This document shows positions 1-11,102 of a stretch of 64,000 nucleotides of DNA, in pieces (the stretch's first letter is position 1; each line of letters starts with the position of its first letter). This DNA is from Pyxicephalus adspersus. Taxonomy: Eukaryota > Chordata > Amphibia > Anura > Pyxicephalidae. The position numbers and the translations under genes were made by a program. The notes under the pieces are model-generated. The model did not search any database. It saw only the letters and a list, made by a program, of their open reading frames with translations, and was not told the DNA's origin. The DNA lies in the NCBI RefSeq assembly GCF_032062135.1, contig NC_092859.1, forward strand, positions 104,965,166 to 105,029,165. The letters are read 5' to 3'.

Positions 1-1225
1 GTGTTTTTGATCAGTCATCTGATGGAAGAATTTTGACTCTCATTTTTGTGGGTTGATTTTCCTCAAGTTGTGTGATTGTATTGGCATCATATAAAAATGT
101 AACTTCTTACTGAGGTTTATATAGATTAATAGTTATATCTGAGCGACTCGGCTTATTGAAAATGCATGCTTTATGCCAAAAAATGCCTTGGGGATTTTAT
201 GTTCCGTAATAGCTCCTAATACATTTCTTCCTGGACTGCCGCCAGTTTCAGGAAATGTTTCCTAGTTTTGTAAGACTAGAGACAAGACATAAGACAATGA
301 TGTAATATAATTCTTTGGTAAGTGCTATAGACAAAACTTTTATCGGGGACAGGGTTGTTCCCTTTGCTAAATAGTTGTAGAGCTGCATGGAATTACATAT
401 TTCACCCAACAAACATGAGAAGTAATAGGAATAAATATCAGGTATGGTATTTTAAATTCCAAACACAATGTTGGTGTCTCTAGTTATTTTATTTATTTTA
501 ATTTTTTTGATAGTGCCGTGATCAGTATTGCTGAATGGTAATGAGAGTACAAAAAACATGCCAATTACCAAAGCTGACCTTATTCTAAACTTTCTTGTTA
601 CTTGGCTCTCCTTGGCAGGAATGCATGTAATTGAGAACTAGCAACATTTCAGAATTTTTGCTGAAATCTTTTAAATTTTTCTAAAAGCAGTTTGGAAAGT
701 AAAATGCAGATTTGCCAACTCAATTAAATTTTATGGAAGGCAAAATCCAAAGTTTTATTGCAAAATCAGTTTCAATAACATTCCCCGCTCATCCCTAATC
801 TCTAGCTTTAATACTTTCTGTAGCAAACCAAGACTAAAATGCACATTTTTAGATAGTAACAGCTAATATATTGATATTTTTGGGAAACTTTGGTGAAATG
901 CATTGGTATCAATCGGAAAGGGAAATATTGTCATTTTTGCAGTTTTAGAGGCCAATTGGCTTTAAAAAACTTGTTAGGGTTATTCTCGACCTGTTCTTGT
1001 AACAAACCCTCACTAGTTTAAAAATTAAAAAGAGTTTGAAAAAGTGACATAAATATTTAAGTAACAATACACAAAATAATTAAAAACGGGAAATAAAAAT
1101 ACAAAAACAAATACAAAAACTCCCTGATATTCATCACTGCACTATGCACATGGCAGGCTATCCCATTTAACCACAAGGTGTTCCTAATAGGAACAGATCC
1201 ATGATTGTGCGAAAGCTTGGTTTTT
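1..1225. other. AT-rich non-coding DNA
   Basis: No open frame of useful length, no splice-bounded exon and no recognisable repeat was seen here. The stretch is AT-rich with short T and A runs, as expected for vertebrate intron or intergenic DNA. Confidence 0.6.
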
Positions 1226-1425
1226 GCCCTGATTTATTAAAATGCTCCAAGGCTGGAGAGGATACACATTAGGATCAGTGAATCTGAGTGATCCAACAAA
1301 CCTGGAATTGATCTTCTGCTGATTGATTTGCTAACAAATAGCTAATGACTTTTAGGAAATCCATTCCAAGTTTGCTGGATCACCCAGCTTCACTCTGCCT
1401 TGGAGTGCCTAAATAAAATAAATTA
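1226..1425. mobile_element. Palindromic MITE copy 1 (about 200 bp)
   Basis: The left end reads gccctgatttattaaaatgc, followed by ccaaggctggagagg. The right half repeats the same signals in inverse orientation (ggatcacccagcttcac, then ccttggagtgcctaaataaa). Five other places in the window carry the same layout: inverted ends of about 40-50 bp, a ggtgatcca/tggatcacc pair inside, and a short AT-rich centre. It has no coding capacity. Its autonomous partner is not identifiable from this sequence. This copy is worn at its right end, so that boundary is approximate. Confidence 0.7.
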
Positions 1426-1844
1426 AACTACCCTACATACACCTCTCACCCCAAGAATGTAAATTGTGTTCTAAAACAAATTGTAAGATACATACTTTAA
1501 AATCAGCATGTTGTGCATCACCCACAAAATTATGGGATAGTATAAGCTAATATACTCAGCAAGCATAAAGTAATATATAAATAGCAAGCAATTCTAAGTC
1601 TACTTAAATATGACTTTTCCAAATAATGACATAATGGCTTACTAAGTGCATTCCATCACAGTAGCTGTCATATGATCAGACCTTGAATTAAATATGTATC
1701 TTTTTCCAGGATCAGCAGATTTAAGTATCAGAAATAAAACTATGAATCTATGCTGAATAAAAGACAGTACATCAAAATGTCCTAAGCAGAAAAAGTTGGA
1801 ATTACATTCTAGTTTGTGATGTTTGATATAACTGGTTTGGTGCG

Positions 1845-1869
1845 CACACACACACACACACACACACAC
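1845..1869. repeat. (CA)n microsatellite
   Basis: An uninterrupted run of about 12 CA units, read directly. A 75-residue minus-strand open frame across it starts with alternating Cys-Val codons made by the repeat and is not a gene. Confidence 0.98.
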
Positions 1870-2189
1870 TGCACTAGTTTATTTCTAAGAATAAAATGGG
1901 CTTAAATGTGGAATGTATGAAGGGATATATGAAGCCTGCCATTGTTCCTCTCCTTCCGAAAACTCTATTTACATGCTTGTCCTTCCTTGCCTTTAATACT
2001 TTCAAAGATCACTAAGTGCATGAAGTTGTAGTAAATTCAGAACTCTATTTCTGCATAATTTATGTGGTCCACCAACAATTTTTAGTGGTGTACAAACCTA
2101 ATTTACAGAATTTTAAAATCAAACCTACTATGCTCTACCATACTTTAGCTTTAGAAAGCAAATATTACTTAAAGGTGCTGCTGCTGATT

Positions 2190-2660
2190 CAGTCCTTCAC
2201 TGCTATTGGCTGCTGAGACTTTAAAGCATCTCTGCTCCCAGTCACTAGTGCCTGTTGTAGGGTATAGCTGGGCTATCTGTGCTAAAGTATGTTTCATCTG
2301 ATTTACTGTTGCTGTCCTTGCCTGTTTCTGACCGATCATTTGTATGCATCTTGGACCAACCTTTTGCCTGTTACCCCCGACTTTGCTTGTGTTTTGCCCT
2401 TGTTTACTTCGTTTGATGGATGAATATTTGTTGTATGACCTCTTGTTTTGTGTTCTGGATTTGACTCTGTTGGAATCTTGGTACTGCTTTATCTGTGGGC
2501 TCCTGGCTTGCTGCCAGCCCATCCCCAAACACCATCTCTCCCACAGTAAGCCCTCGGGGCAACCAAGTGCTGGGAGACATAACCAGTCTCCCCAGGCTGA
2601 GCGGGGGCTTACTAAAGGTGAAGACTGCTGTGTTAGTATGGGGGACTGGTGTCTGGTGAG
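2190..2660 (+). mobile_element. Worn LTR-retrotransposon segment (LTR and leader-like)
   Basis: The segment is richer in GC than its surroundings and has no intact frame. It contains the 15-mer CTGCTATTGGCTGCT at 2200-2214, which occurs again, exactly, on the minus strand of the solo LTR at 21839-22630 (positions 22433-22447). In both places it sits just before an A/T-rich TATA-like stretch and, some 100-150 bp later, a run of ctgacc/cctg motifs. From about 2521 the text (ccatctctcccacagtaagc and following) resembles the region behind an LTR rather than the LTR itself. I infer a decayed relative of the same LTR family in plus orientation. No ends or target duplication are visible, so the borders are estimates. 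Confidence 0.4.
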
Positions 2661-2669
2661 GATTGGTGC

Positions 2670-5466
2670 TGACTAGGGCCTTCCAGTTCTCCAGGAAGAA
2701 AATCAGACACATTGGGGCCCTGGGAAAACATGGGAAGCCTAAATGCATACCTTTCCAGTTCCCTAAATATCTGCCATTCTGTCAGTTAGGGCCCTGCAAA
2801 AAGAGGGGGCCCTGGCCAACTGCCCGATTTGCCCTACCCTAAAACTGGCCCTTTTTGCTGGTGTTTGGTTGTGAGATTCTTGATCATCCATTTTCATACT
2901 GTTACTAGAACCTGCATGTTCTCCACCAGTGCTGTACATGTACATCAAATGTTTTTTCTAATTTGGAATTTATTGCTTTAATAAATAATTTATGGTGAAT
3001 GTGATTTTTTTGCAGTAATTTTATGATAGTAATCAACGTATGCTAGTAATGACTGTTTAGGAGAATATTTGTATAATATTCTTAGACCTGGATCTGGTAC
3101 AAAGAGATTTTTTAGGGAGAATTAAAGAGATTGCCAAGTATCACCCTCTCTGTGGCCCTTTTACAAAATATACGGTTTGGGAGCCGTAATTAAGACAGTA
3201 AAATAAGACCCAAAACATTTTACCCCTAGGAATCCAATTAAGCCCCAGATCTACTGTCCCAAAACCAATCGCTAACAAACCAATGTTTCAAGGGACCTCT
3301 GTAGAAAGCATTTCTTCTCTAAAAAACTAGTTTGTACCTGAAAGGGCTTACATTTTTCTTCACTTTCAATGCCTCAGAAAGGGTTGCCAGATTATAGAGC
3401 TTATATGCAATATATATGGCACCAATATGGATAGGTAATTTAGCTATGTGCTTCCAAGTCAATTAGTAAAGGAGTCAATTGTAGTACATTTGTGTGTTCT
3501 AAATGGAAAACAAACATTTGTTTATTAACCAACACTACTTCCCTTGTTCTCCATGTAAACAACAACATTTCTCTTATTATATAGAAGACCTCCCTTATGG
3601 ATAAAGCTGGGACCGTGAAATCCTAAAAGTTTACATTACATTGAATGCTTAACTTACAGAATAATTAATTTAAAAATATATTTAGTCACTCAAAACCCTT
3701 CAATAGATAGTGGAAATAGCAAATCTAACCTTACGTTCAGCAACGTGTATTATAAAACCTATTGTCCACAAACACACCTCTACTGTCCTATAGCAATCAT
3801 TTACAACTATCACTGGAGTTTACAAAAATATATTAGTAAAAACTCACAAAGCAGAATTCTCCAACTTTTATTTGCAAGTAAGTCCTGAATCCCAGGTCAA
3901 GATTTATGGAAGGAAAAAGCTGATTTTCTCAAACTACTTCTCAAAACTATAGAAACAAATCAGATCATGTGAAGTCAAGTCCTAATAGACTTCTAAAAGA
4001 AGCCTTCCCTTAATGTAGCAGATAACCTCCCTTCCTTGATTCCTCCATTGTGCAGATGCTGTGTTATCATTTTTACTTTAAATTACTGTAACTCAACTGG
4101 CAAATAAGCAGCAGATGTCAGCATTGGGAAAATCTGCAATTCATTCTCAATCAGCAGCATTTAGACTTTGTGTTAGTCAATTCTCTCATCCCCATTCTTC
4201 ACCAGGAATGTAAACTCTAAGCAAAATCATTGTTGTCCATTTCAGCCTTGACATGAAGTAAAACACAGGCGTTAGTTTTAGTTAGTTTTATTTGCTTTTA
4301 ATTACTCTAGTTAATAGTGAGTGTGTGTGGGTGTCAGTGACAGTGCAATTGTTTTTCTTCCATTTTCACTTCTGTTTGTTGGTGTTTGGCTCCTTAGGTC
4401 TCTTTCAGTATCTGTAAAGAAACCTTGGAAGAAATAAGCTGATAAACAAAAATAAGAAACATTTTATTTATTGCAAGTGATTTTAATAAATTTAACATGG
4501 TAACTATTGAACTCGTAACAATGTTCAGCCACTTGTTTCTTGTGAAAGTTTCTTGTTTATTATCACCAGCAGTAACAAATAAACATTTGATTCATTATCC
4601 TAAAATGTAAAAAAATAGTTTATGTTACAATAATAAGCACTTATTTCCATTGGCAAATTCCTTCGGCTTAGCCTAATGGATTACAGTATAAAATTATAAC
4701 ACGTATATTCTGATAAATACATCGGAGATTAGTTTCATGGAGCTTTTTAATGAATGTGATTAAAATTAGGTGGTTTTATGTCAATAAACCTAGAAGCCTC
4801 CCGAGTTAATTTAATAATGAGTGGAGAAAAATGAGTGGACTTATTCATAATTAAAAAAAAGACAACTGGGCATCTTGGGTTGTGTACATTATTTCTAAAG
4901 GAAAACATACAGGTTAATAATTAAAGTAAGCAAATGATTAAGTATCATAAGCCAGGTTAGGTAACACATGGCAGAGTCTAATTTTACAGTTAATTTTCAG
5001 CCAAAATTATTTTTAATTACAGGTAGAATAAGTTCTTGATAAAACCTGTCAAAGGATTGTACTGCATTGCATGTTCCTACTATAGATGCAGAATGGAGAA
5101 CGAAAGATATAGAGAAAAGAATGAAAGATAACACCTGATTAATTTAGTGTTCCGATGACCAAACCCTTATTGGTTAAACCTAATTATTCAAGAAATGAGA
5201 CAGAGAACAGGTTTTTTGGCGGTAAAAAAGTGTGTATTATGTGTGAATATTTCATGCATAATCCATATTCATACTATATATCAGGTACAATATATAAATA
5301 GCAAGATACATTGCCTCATCCCATTAAACATCATGGGATTTGGAGGTAGTATGCCTAGACAGATGACTCTCTGACTAACATAAGTGGAGAAAGGTAACAG
5401 TCACAAAGGCTGCTGTTAAATACAGTGTAGTCAAATTCTATAGTATCACATATGCCGGTCAAAGAA
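2670..5466. other. AT-rich non-coding DNA
   Basis: The first 250 bp are slightly GC-rich and may belong to the LTR-like segment before it. The rest is plain AT-rich sequence without a supportable gene, exon or repeat. A 61-residue minus-strand frame at 2763-2948 has no recognisable features and is treated as chance. Confidence 0.5.
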
Positions 5467-5502
5467 CCCAATGCGTTTTGCCCTACTGGGCTTCTTCAGG
5501 GG
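5467..5502 (-). ncRNA. Hammerhead-ribozyme-like motif A
   Basis: On the minus strand the order is CCC, then CTGAAGA (fits the hammerhead CUGANGA core), a stem AGCCC/GGGC with loop agta, then AAA ACGCATT, then GGG pairing with the first CCC. The G expected before the second core's AA is missing (CAAAAC where CGAAAC is expected), so activity is doubtful. The same architecture recurs at 30585-30621 and 31787-31826. Hammerhead motifs with a very short third stem are known in Penelope-like and other retroelements of animals; assignment to such an element here is inference, since no matching reverse transcriptase is seen nearby. Confidence 0.45.
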
Positions 5503-5597
5503 TATGAGACATATTTGTAAAATGTAGATGTGGGTTTAAAAGACAAATCGTATTATGTATTTACCCAGGAGTTTTCTTATGAAGAAATTGGTGTATA

Positions 5598-5735
5598 GCG
5601 ATGAAATGCTTAATAATTGAAATCTGCAGATGGATAGATTTGCAGCTGTATAATGTCTTTTATGTGGCGATGAGATGCTTACATGAGAGGTCCGCAGACA
5701 GGCAGATTTTCAAATGTGCAACATCTTTGTATTGT
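5598..5735. repeat. 69-bp imperfect tandem duplication
   Basis: Two adjacent units both start gcgatga(a/g)atgctta and share, at matching spacing, the blocks ctgcagatgg/ccgcagacagg, agattt and tgt(a/g)(t/c)aa...tcttt. The units are 5598-5666 and 5667-5735. They lie about 100 bp from hammerhead-like motif A, on the side that precedes it when read in the minus direction, so they may belong to the same repeat element. Confidence 0.6.
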
Positions 5736-5740
5736 AGAGA

Positions 5741-6904
5741 ATAGCAGACACTCAATATCCTTATTAGTGGAGCTTCATTGGTAGTAGTAGTGCCTTACGC
5801 TCATTACAACACTGCAGTATGATTCATCCTACAGACACCATCTTTGCTACTACCTATAGCTGTACGCTATACTGCTTCCTTGGTTCAACTCTGCCACCAC
5901 TACTACCAACGAAGCACCACATCATTACCTATCATAACCTATACATTTCTGTCTCAGGGACAGAAAAAAGTAAAGTAAAGCATGACTTCCAAGGAAATGG
6001 GATTTTTTGGAAGGAAAGATCACTAGTGAGTAGGGGTATGATTCAGGGTACCTAGGGTTGGAGGTGGATACTACTTGCTCAAGATTCCAGAAGTCCAACA
6101 AAACTATGGCAGACTGAGCTGGGATATTTTATGAATAAAACAAAATGCAACACGTGGTCTTTAAATCTTTGTCCTGCAAAACATATCTCCCCTTGGAGCT
6201 TGGAGGCGTAGTATATGCATACAACCATTAAGCTATGAATTTCTCCAGTAACATAGAGAAAATAAGTTCGATTTAAGCATCAGTTCTTTTTCTGCATACT
6301 ATCCAGGCCTGAGGATTTTTGATTTGTTTCTGTTAGCAAGATAAAATAAAATGGCTCAGTAATTGGTTATTGTCAGAGGAGAAAAGCCATCAAAGTAATA
6401 CAATCAATGATGAATAAGCAGCTGTAGCCAAGTACATAACAAAAGAACAGAAATAGCTGCTACTAATATTTTAATTATTCACTGCACCATTTAATTCAAT
6501 TACCAATACATCACATAGGACTGTTTAAATAAATGCCACAGCATTATGACTGGTGTAGAGAAATTTATGAAAATAACAGAAAAATGCTTGCAGCTTTTTT
6601 TCCTGAAACTATTGCAATTTTAGGACACTTTTACGTTTGTATTTTTGTTTGTTGTTTAATTAATGCTTTAATTACAGTGGCTTTGTAGAAGTTCTAACAG
6701 GAGAGAACAGCAGTAACTTTTTCCTATTATACCTATCTCTACTATCTCCATCTGAAGTTAGCAAGCAAAGAGAAGGTAAGAAATATTTCTCTATTAAAGA
6801 AATTACAATTAGACCAATAAACATGTTTTAAATGGCAACTAGAGGTTCACCCTCTGATATATAACTTATTGTTGAAATGGAAGTAAACTGAACAAAAAAA
6901 TACC
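5741..6904. other. Non-coding DNA, nothing recognised
   Basis: A 78-residue plus-strand frame at 5819-6055 has no recognisable domain and no splice support. The rest is AT-rich and featureless. A possible splice donor (agaag|gtaaga) near 6775 has no convincing exon in front of it. Confidence 0.45.
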
Positions 6905-7185
6905 CTCACTCCCCTTTACCTTCGCAGATCCGTTGACCCATCCGGAGGTTTCCTGCATCATACCGGTATTCTCCTTCATCCCAGCGTGGAGGAAATGCCA
7001 AGCGCCGCCATCTTCTTTGGCCTTCTTCTTCGTACGCCAGCCAAGCTAGTACTGTACTAGCAAAAGATCGGGTGATATAGATAGGGGGAAAAAAGAGTGC
7101 CAATCTCACTGTCCATTTTATATGAGGCTCCTTCCGCGCATGATGCTGATGCTGCGGCGATCCTCTCCCGGGATACATATGTCAC
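6905..7185. other. CpG-rich patch before the decayed Tc1 element
   Basis: This 280-bp block has many CpG sites (agatccgttgaccc, aagcgccgcc, cttccgcgca, ctcccggg) and is clearly less AT-rich than the DNA on either side. It directly abuts the transposase relic starting near 7185. It could be part of that element's end, another dispersed repeat, or a small regulatory island. Open frames on both strands look like by-products of the base composition. Confidence 0.35.
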
Positions 7186-7835
7186 CAATCCCGAGAGGCT
7201 TTGCGCTTGAATGTGGCATAGTTGTTCATGCTAGGTGGCCTGGCCTGTGTGTTTCAGAAACTGCAGATTTGCTGGGATTTTCACAAACAGCCATCTCTTT
7301 GGTTTACAGAGAACAACAAAGAAAAATAACCATTAAGCAGCATAAATCAGATTGTAGAGTCAGAATTCGGAGTCTGAATCAACAGTTCAGGCTGGTGGTG
7401 TAGTGATGTGGAAGATAGTTTCATGGCACACTTTGGGTCCCTTAGTACCAATTTAGCAAGATTGAAACATCATAGCGTATCTTAGTATTATTGCTGACCA
7501 TGTATATCCCTTTTTGATGGCAGTGTTCTCCTCTTCTAAAGTATACTTCCAGTAGAACAACACATCATGTCACAAAGCTCACACTATCTCAGACTGGTTT
7601 CTAGAACATGATATTGAGTTCACTGTATTCAAATTACCTCCCTAGCTACCATACCACAATCTAATAAAGCACATTTGGGTTGTGGCAAAAAAGGTAATTT
7701 GCATCATGGATGTGCAGCCAACAAATCTGCAATACCCTTGTGATGCTACCATGTCAATCTGTACCAAAAAGAAGAAGAATGTTTCCAGTACCTTGGTGCA
7801 CTTGATGGCTTTTAAAGAAATTCCATACATATTCC
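7186..7835 (+). pseudogene. Tc1-like transposase relic (DD34E), decayed
   Basis: An intact copy would encode a transposase of about 340 residues that cuts and pastes its own element at TA sites. Here only islands survive. A helix-turn-helix DNA-binding region is readable at about 7195-7320, with the signature SETADLLGFS followed by VYRE. The frame then jumps directly to a piece normally far downstream (RVRIRSLNQQ), so several hundred base pairs are deleted. Later, in changing frames, come SWHTLGPLVP near 7420, a SDWFLEHDIEFTVF-like stretch near 7590-7640, and IMDVQPTNLQ near 7708-7740, close to the C-terminus. Frameshifts and stops separate every piece. No inverted repeats could be placed. 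It belongs to a different Tc1 lineage from the element at 33961-36894, whose signatures differ. Confidence 0.8.
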
Positions 7836-7849
7836 TCTTTTCCAACCTG

Positions 7850-9675
7850 AAAAAGATTCACTGTAAATCCTACCCATACTATGTGGATTATATAAGCAGG
7901 AGATCACATTTCAGACCCGATTCCTAACAAAGGAAAAATCGCAGCTCATGTTTTGCTACTTCTGGGGCCCCTGCTGGCTGAGTACAGCAAATTGCACTCA
8001 CGACTGTGGTCACTACAGGGAACTTCTACTAAAACCCCACTGAGCCAAGACTTTTATGGATTAAAATGTTAAAACATTAATTGGACTTTTAGTTGCTTTT
8101 GGCTCCATTGGCATGGTAAGTGAGGAACAGTAAAAACATCTTTTTCAGTGCAGTGAAGAAGTCTTAGAACTAGACATATTGTTACCTGAGGACTGGGAAG
8201 ATTTTCCATTATTACCTTTTACAGTGACATTCTGTGACACCACTGGGTGTTTTGGGGTTAGAAAGTGAAACTATGCAAGAGCAAGGGGAATTGGTTTAGA
8301 GTTTACAAAATACTACTGAAGTTTGTACCGATTATGAAAGCTGTATACAATGTACATAAGGGGAAAGATAATTATTTTATATGATTTAAACTATACCATT
8401 TACATTTTCAGAAACATATTTTTTCATTTACAGTATATCAGTGTTTTGTTAATTATTTTTCTTCAACCAGGGGTTGATTACAACCCAGTTTTTAACAGAA
8501 AAAAATTAAAACCTGAAGATAACTACTTTATGTTGAGTCAAAACTTTCAGCTTTACTCTTCCTCTTCTGAAGAATCACAGGGGTTTCATCCATTACTCCC
8601 ACATTGATGCTACACATGATTTATTAAAATATAATATTATAATATAATATATATATTAATATAATGTCATATCCAGTTATGAAAGCAATATGTCCTCCCA
8701 TTCCATCAAATGTGAAAACAAACAGCTAATTGGGATTCATTTACAATTGTTAGCAATATTATGTGTTATTTAGGCCTTTTTAAATTTTTGTATTTAAATT
8801 TAAAGCTCAGGTCCTGCCAAAACTCCAAAAATGAAACGCCCGTTTCAAAAAAACAAATAATATTGCAAATGTTTGAGAAAGAAGCAGCAGTACGCAGTAA
8901 ATCAGTTCAAGTGCTCACAAGGAAATGGCTGACGGTAGGAGAAAGCAGAGTCCCAACTTCCGGGGCAGGAACATGACAGCCTGGGTTCAGGGAAAATGGA
9001 CAGTCAAATCAATGCAGAGGGCTTATAGATGTGGGGAAAAAGTAGCGTGGAGAACAGCTCTGTATTATGGATGAGTGTGGAGCAAAAATTCAAAATATTC
9101 ACTTTGGTTTGAATAGGACACTTGGAATATTTTCTGTGTTCTGAGATTTTTTTGTTCCTTCCTGTCCAAGTGACAGCTACACAAGTTTTTGTACAGACAG
9201 GAATGAGAAATAGAGGAAATTCTTCCCAGTGAAGTGACAGGTAGATATTAAAAAACATTAGGATGTGATATGGTTTCATGTTTTGAAAAATATATCTTAT
9301 GTATAAAACCAAATATATGAAAAACTTAGTTTGACCTAAAATGAGGTTCAAAGAACAAATTAAAAGTTCAATAATTCAAAAACATATTTTGTATTACTAT
9401 GACCTCATTTTTAAGGTATATTCCTAATTCATGTCTATTTTCATGCTGTTCTGTCTATATCATCTTGCTTATGGTAATCCAGATATAACGGGAAGATCTC
9501 TTTACTCCCTGTCCTTTTTTTTGGGTGTTAACAGAATAGGCAAAAATATTATGTTCAAGTACAGTTAGGAAGATTTAGAACCTCTGTTAGGATTTTATAG
9601 CTTTACCCCATGACTGAGCGTTTCTTTTATTTTCTATTAAAGTAATGGGTGTCAATTAGAATAGGAAGACACAAT
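7850..9675. other. AT-rich non-coding DNA
   Basis: No gene is supported. A very AT-rich knot of TAATAT steps lies at about 8625-8665. The 115-residue minus-strand frame at 9004-9351 is rich in Phe, Tyr and Ile, as expected for AT-rich non-coding DNA, and has no recognisable motif. Confidence 0.5.
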
Positions 9676-9893
9676 GAGCCTGATTTATTAAAGCTCTCAA
9701 ACAATGGAGGGAATAGACTATTATGGGAGAACCTGGGTAATCCTGCAAACCTGAAATGGAATGGATTTCATGGTATTAGTTAGTAAATGTTTTCAGTCCT
9801 GGATCAGATGCATTCAAGGGTGGCTGGATAACTTAGGTCTTACATGATAATCTATCTTCACTGATCTTAGAGGGCTTTAATAAATCAGGCCCA
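9676..9893. mobile_element. Palindromic MITE copy 2
   Basis: The left end gagcctgatttattaaagct and the right end gctttaataaatcaggccc are near-perfect inverted copies, so both termini are preserved. The inner pair is tgggagaacctgggtaatcc against ggataacttaggtcttacat. Total length is about 218 bp, with no coding capacity. The flanks do not show an unambiguous target duplication. Confidence 0.8.
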
Positions 9894-10538
9894 GACAGGC
9901 TCATAAAATACAGACAGCATTGAGCACCTGACAAAGGCTCTTACTCTTTCCCTTATCTATTAAAAACCTAAAAGAAAAAAGTTTTGACTTTAGGTTAATT
10001 AATTGCATGTATCCTATCATTGCGGTGGTTTTAATATTAATTACAAATTAACTCTATTACAAAACATACAATGAACTCATTATAAAATTAAAAGGTTTGG
10101 GCTAAAACACAAGAACATTTGGCAGCCTAATTGAAAGTGTAAAATGCCAGCAAATGCTGTATATTCAGGTAATTGGGAGATAAAGTATTCATAATTACAT
10201 ATTAATTGCTAAGCTCTGTAAGTGTTTCTTTAATCACATTGTATATCCGTGATACAGACATCCTAGAAAAAGAACTTCTCAGCTGAATTAAACATTTGGA
10301 AATGTCTGAATATTTCAGATAGCTGCAGTCTCTGCAGTGCCTAACAACTGCCGTAAAGCTTACATCCAAAGCATTATTATCAGCCCAAAAGAATGATTTT
10401 ATAATACAAATGCTGCAAAACCTAAAATGATTGTCTTAATTATTTTTTGGTAATAATACCACTGTCACTGAGCCATAGTGTTTACAGTTCTTTAGGATTT
10501 TGTAAAGGAAGGAATGACATGAGATGGTTGTTCTAAGC

Positions 10539-10736
10539 CAGGGGTGGGCAAACCCTGAATGTGAGGTCATGATGGCATAACCCCGCCCACTCTCCCATCG
10601 CAGGCTCAGATCCGAGAATGTGTTCCACGGCTCTGTCCCGTGCCCCCCCTTCTCCTGCCTCTGCTCGGGCCAGAGCCGGGGATCACCCAAAGGGCCAGAG
10701 AAACATCCCCATTGGTCCATAGTTTACCCATGCCTG
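10539..10736. mobile_element. Short hAT element (198 bp) with 8-bp target duplication
   Basis: The termini are CAGGGGTGGGCAAAC on the left and gtttacccatgcctg on the right, which match as inverted repeats at 12 of 15 positions. They are flanked by ttctaagc (10531-10538) and ttccaagc (10737-10744), an 8-bp target duplication with one difference. This is the standard hAT signature. The interior is GC-rich (ccccgcccac, gggccagag) and non-coding, so it is a non-autonomous copy. Open frames across it on both strands are by-products of the GC-rich interior. Confidence 0.85.
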
Positions 10737-10910
10737 TTCCAAGCTCACATGGGGTGGCCTTTTTCACACCACTTGCATACCATTGTCCTCTGTCCAAAAT
10801 GTGCACCTCATTGTCCTGGAAAGAATGTTCAATTCCTTTCTACTGCTGAAAACTACTGAATTTTGACCTGTATCATTTGCCCTCCCATGTTAGGCCATTC
10901 TTAAGACAAT

Positions 10911-11102
10911 AGCCTGATTTATTAAAGCTCTCCAAAGCTGGAGATGATACACTTTAATCAATAAAACTGGGTGATACAGCACACCTGGATTGGATTTCCT
11001 AAAAATCCTGCACCAGATCCATTCTAGGTTTGGTGGTTCACCCAGGTTCACGGATGAAAGTTTCCTTTACCAGCTTTGGAGAGCTTTAATAAATCAAGGC
11101 CA
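10911..11102. mobile_element. Palindromic MITE copy 3
   Basis: The ends agcctgatttattaaagctc and gagctttaataaatcaaggc are inverted copies. Inside, ctccaaagctggagatgata pairs with the region holding taccagctttggag. About 192 bp long and non-coding. It lies only 170 bp from the hAT element at 10539-10736. Confidence 0.8.

Noticed and set aside
1642..1869. 75-codon frame starting with alternating Cys-Val
   Set aside because: The start is a translation of the CA microsatellite.
9004..9351. 115-codon minus-strand open frame
   Set aside because: Composition (Phe, Ile, Tyr, Leu) is typical of AT-rich non-coding DNA and no motif is present.
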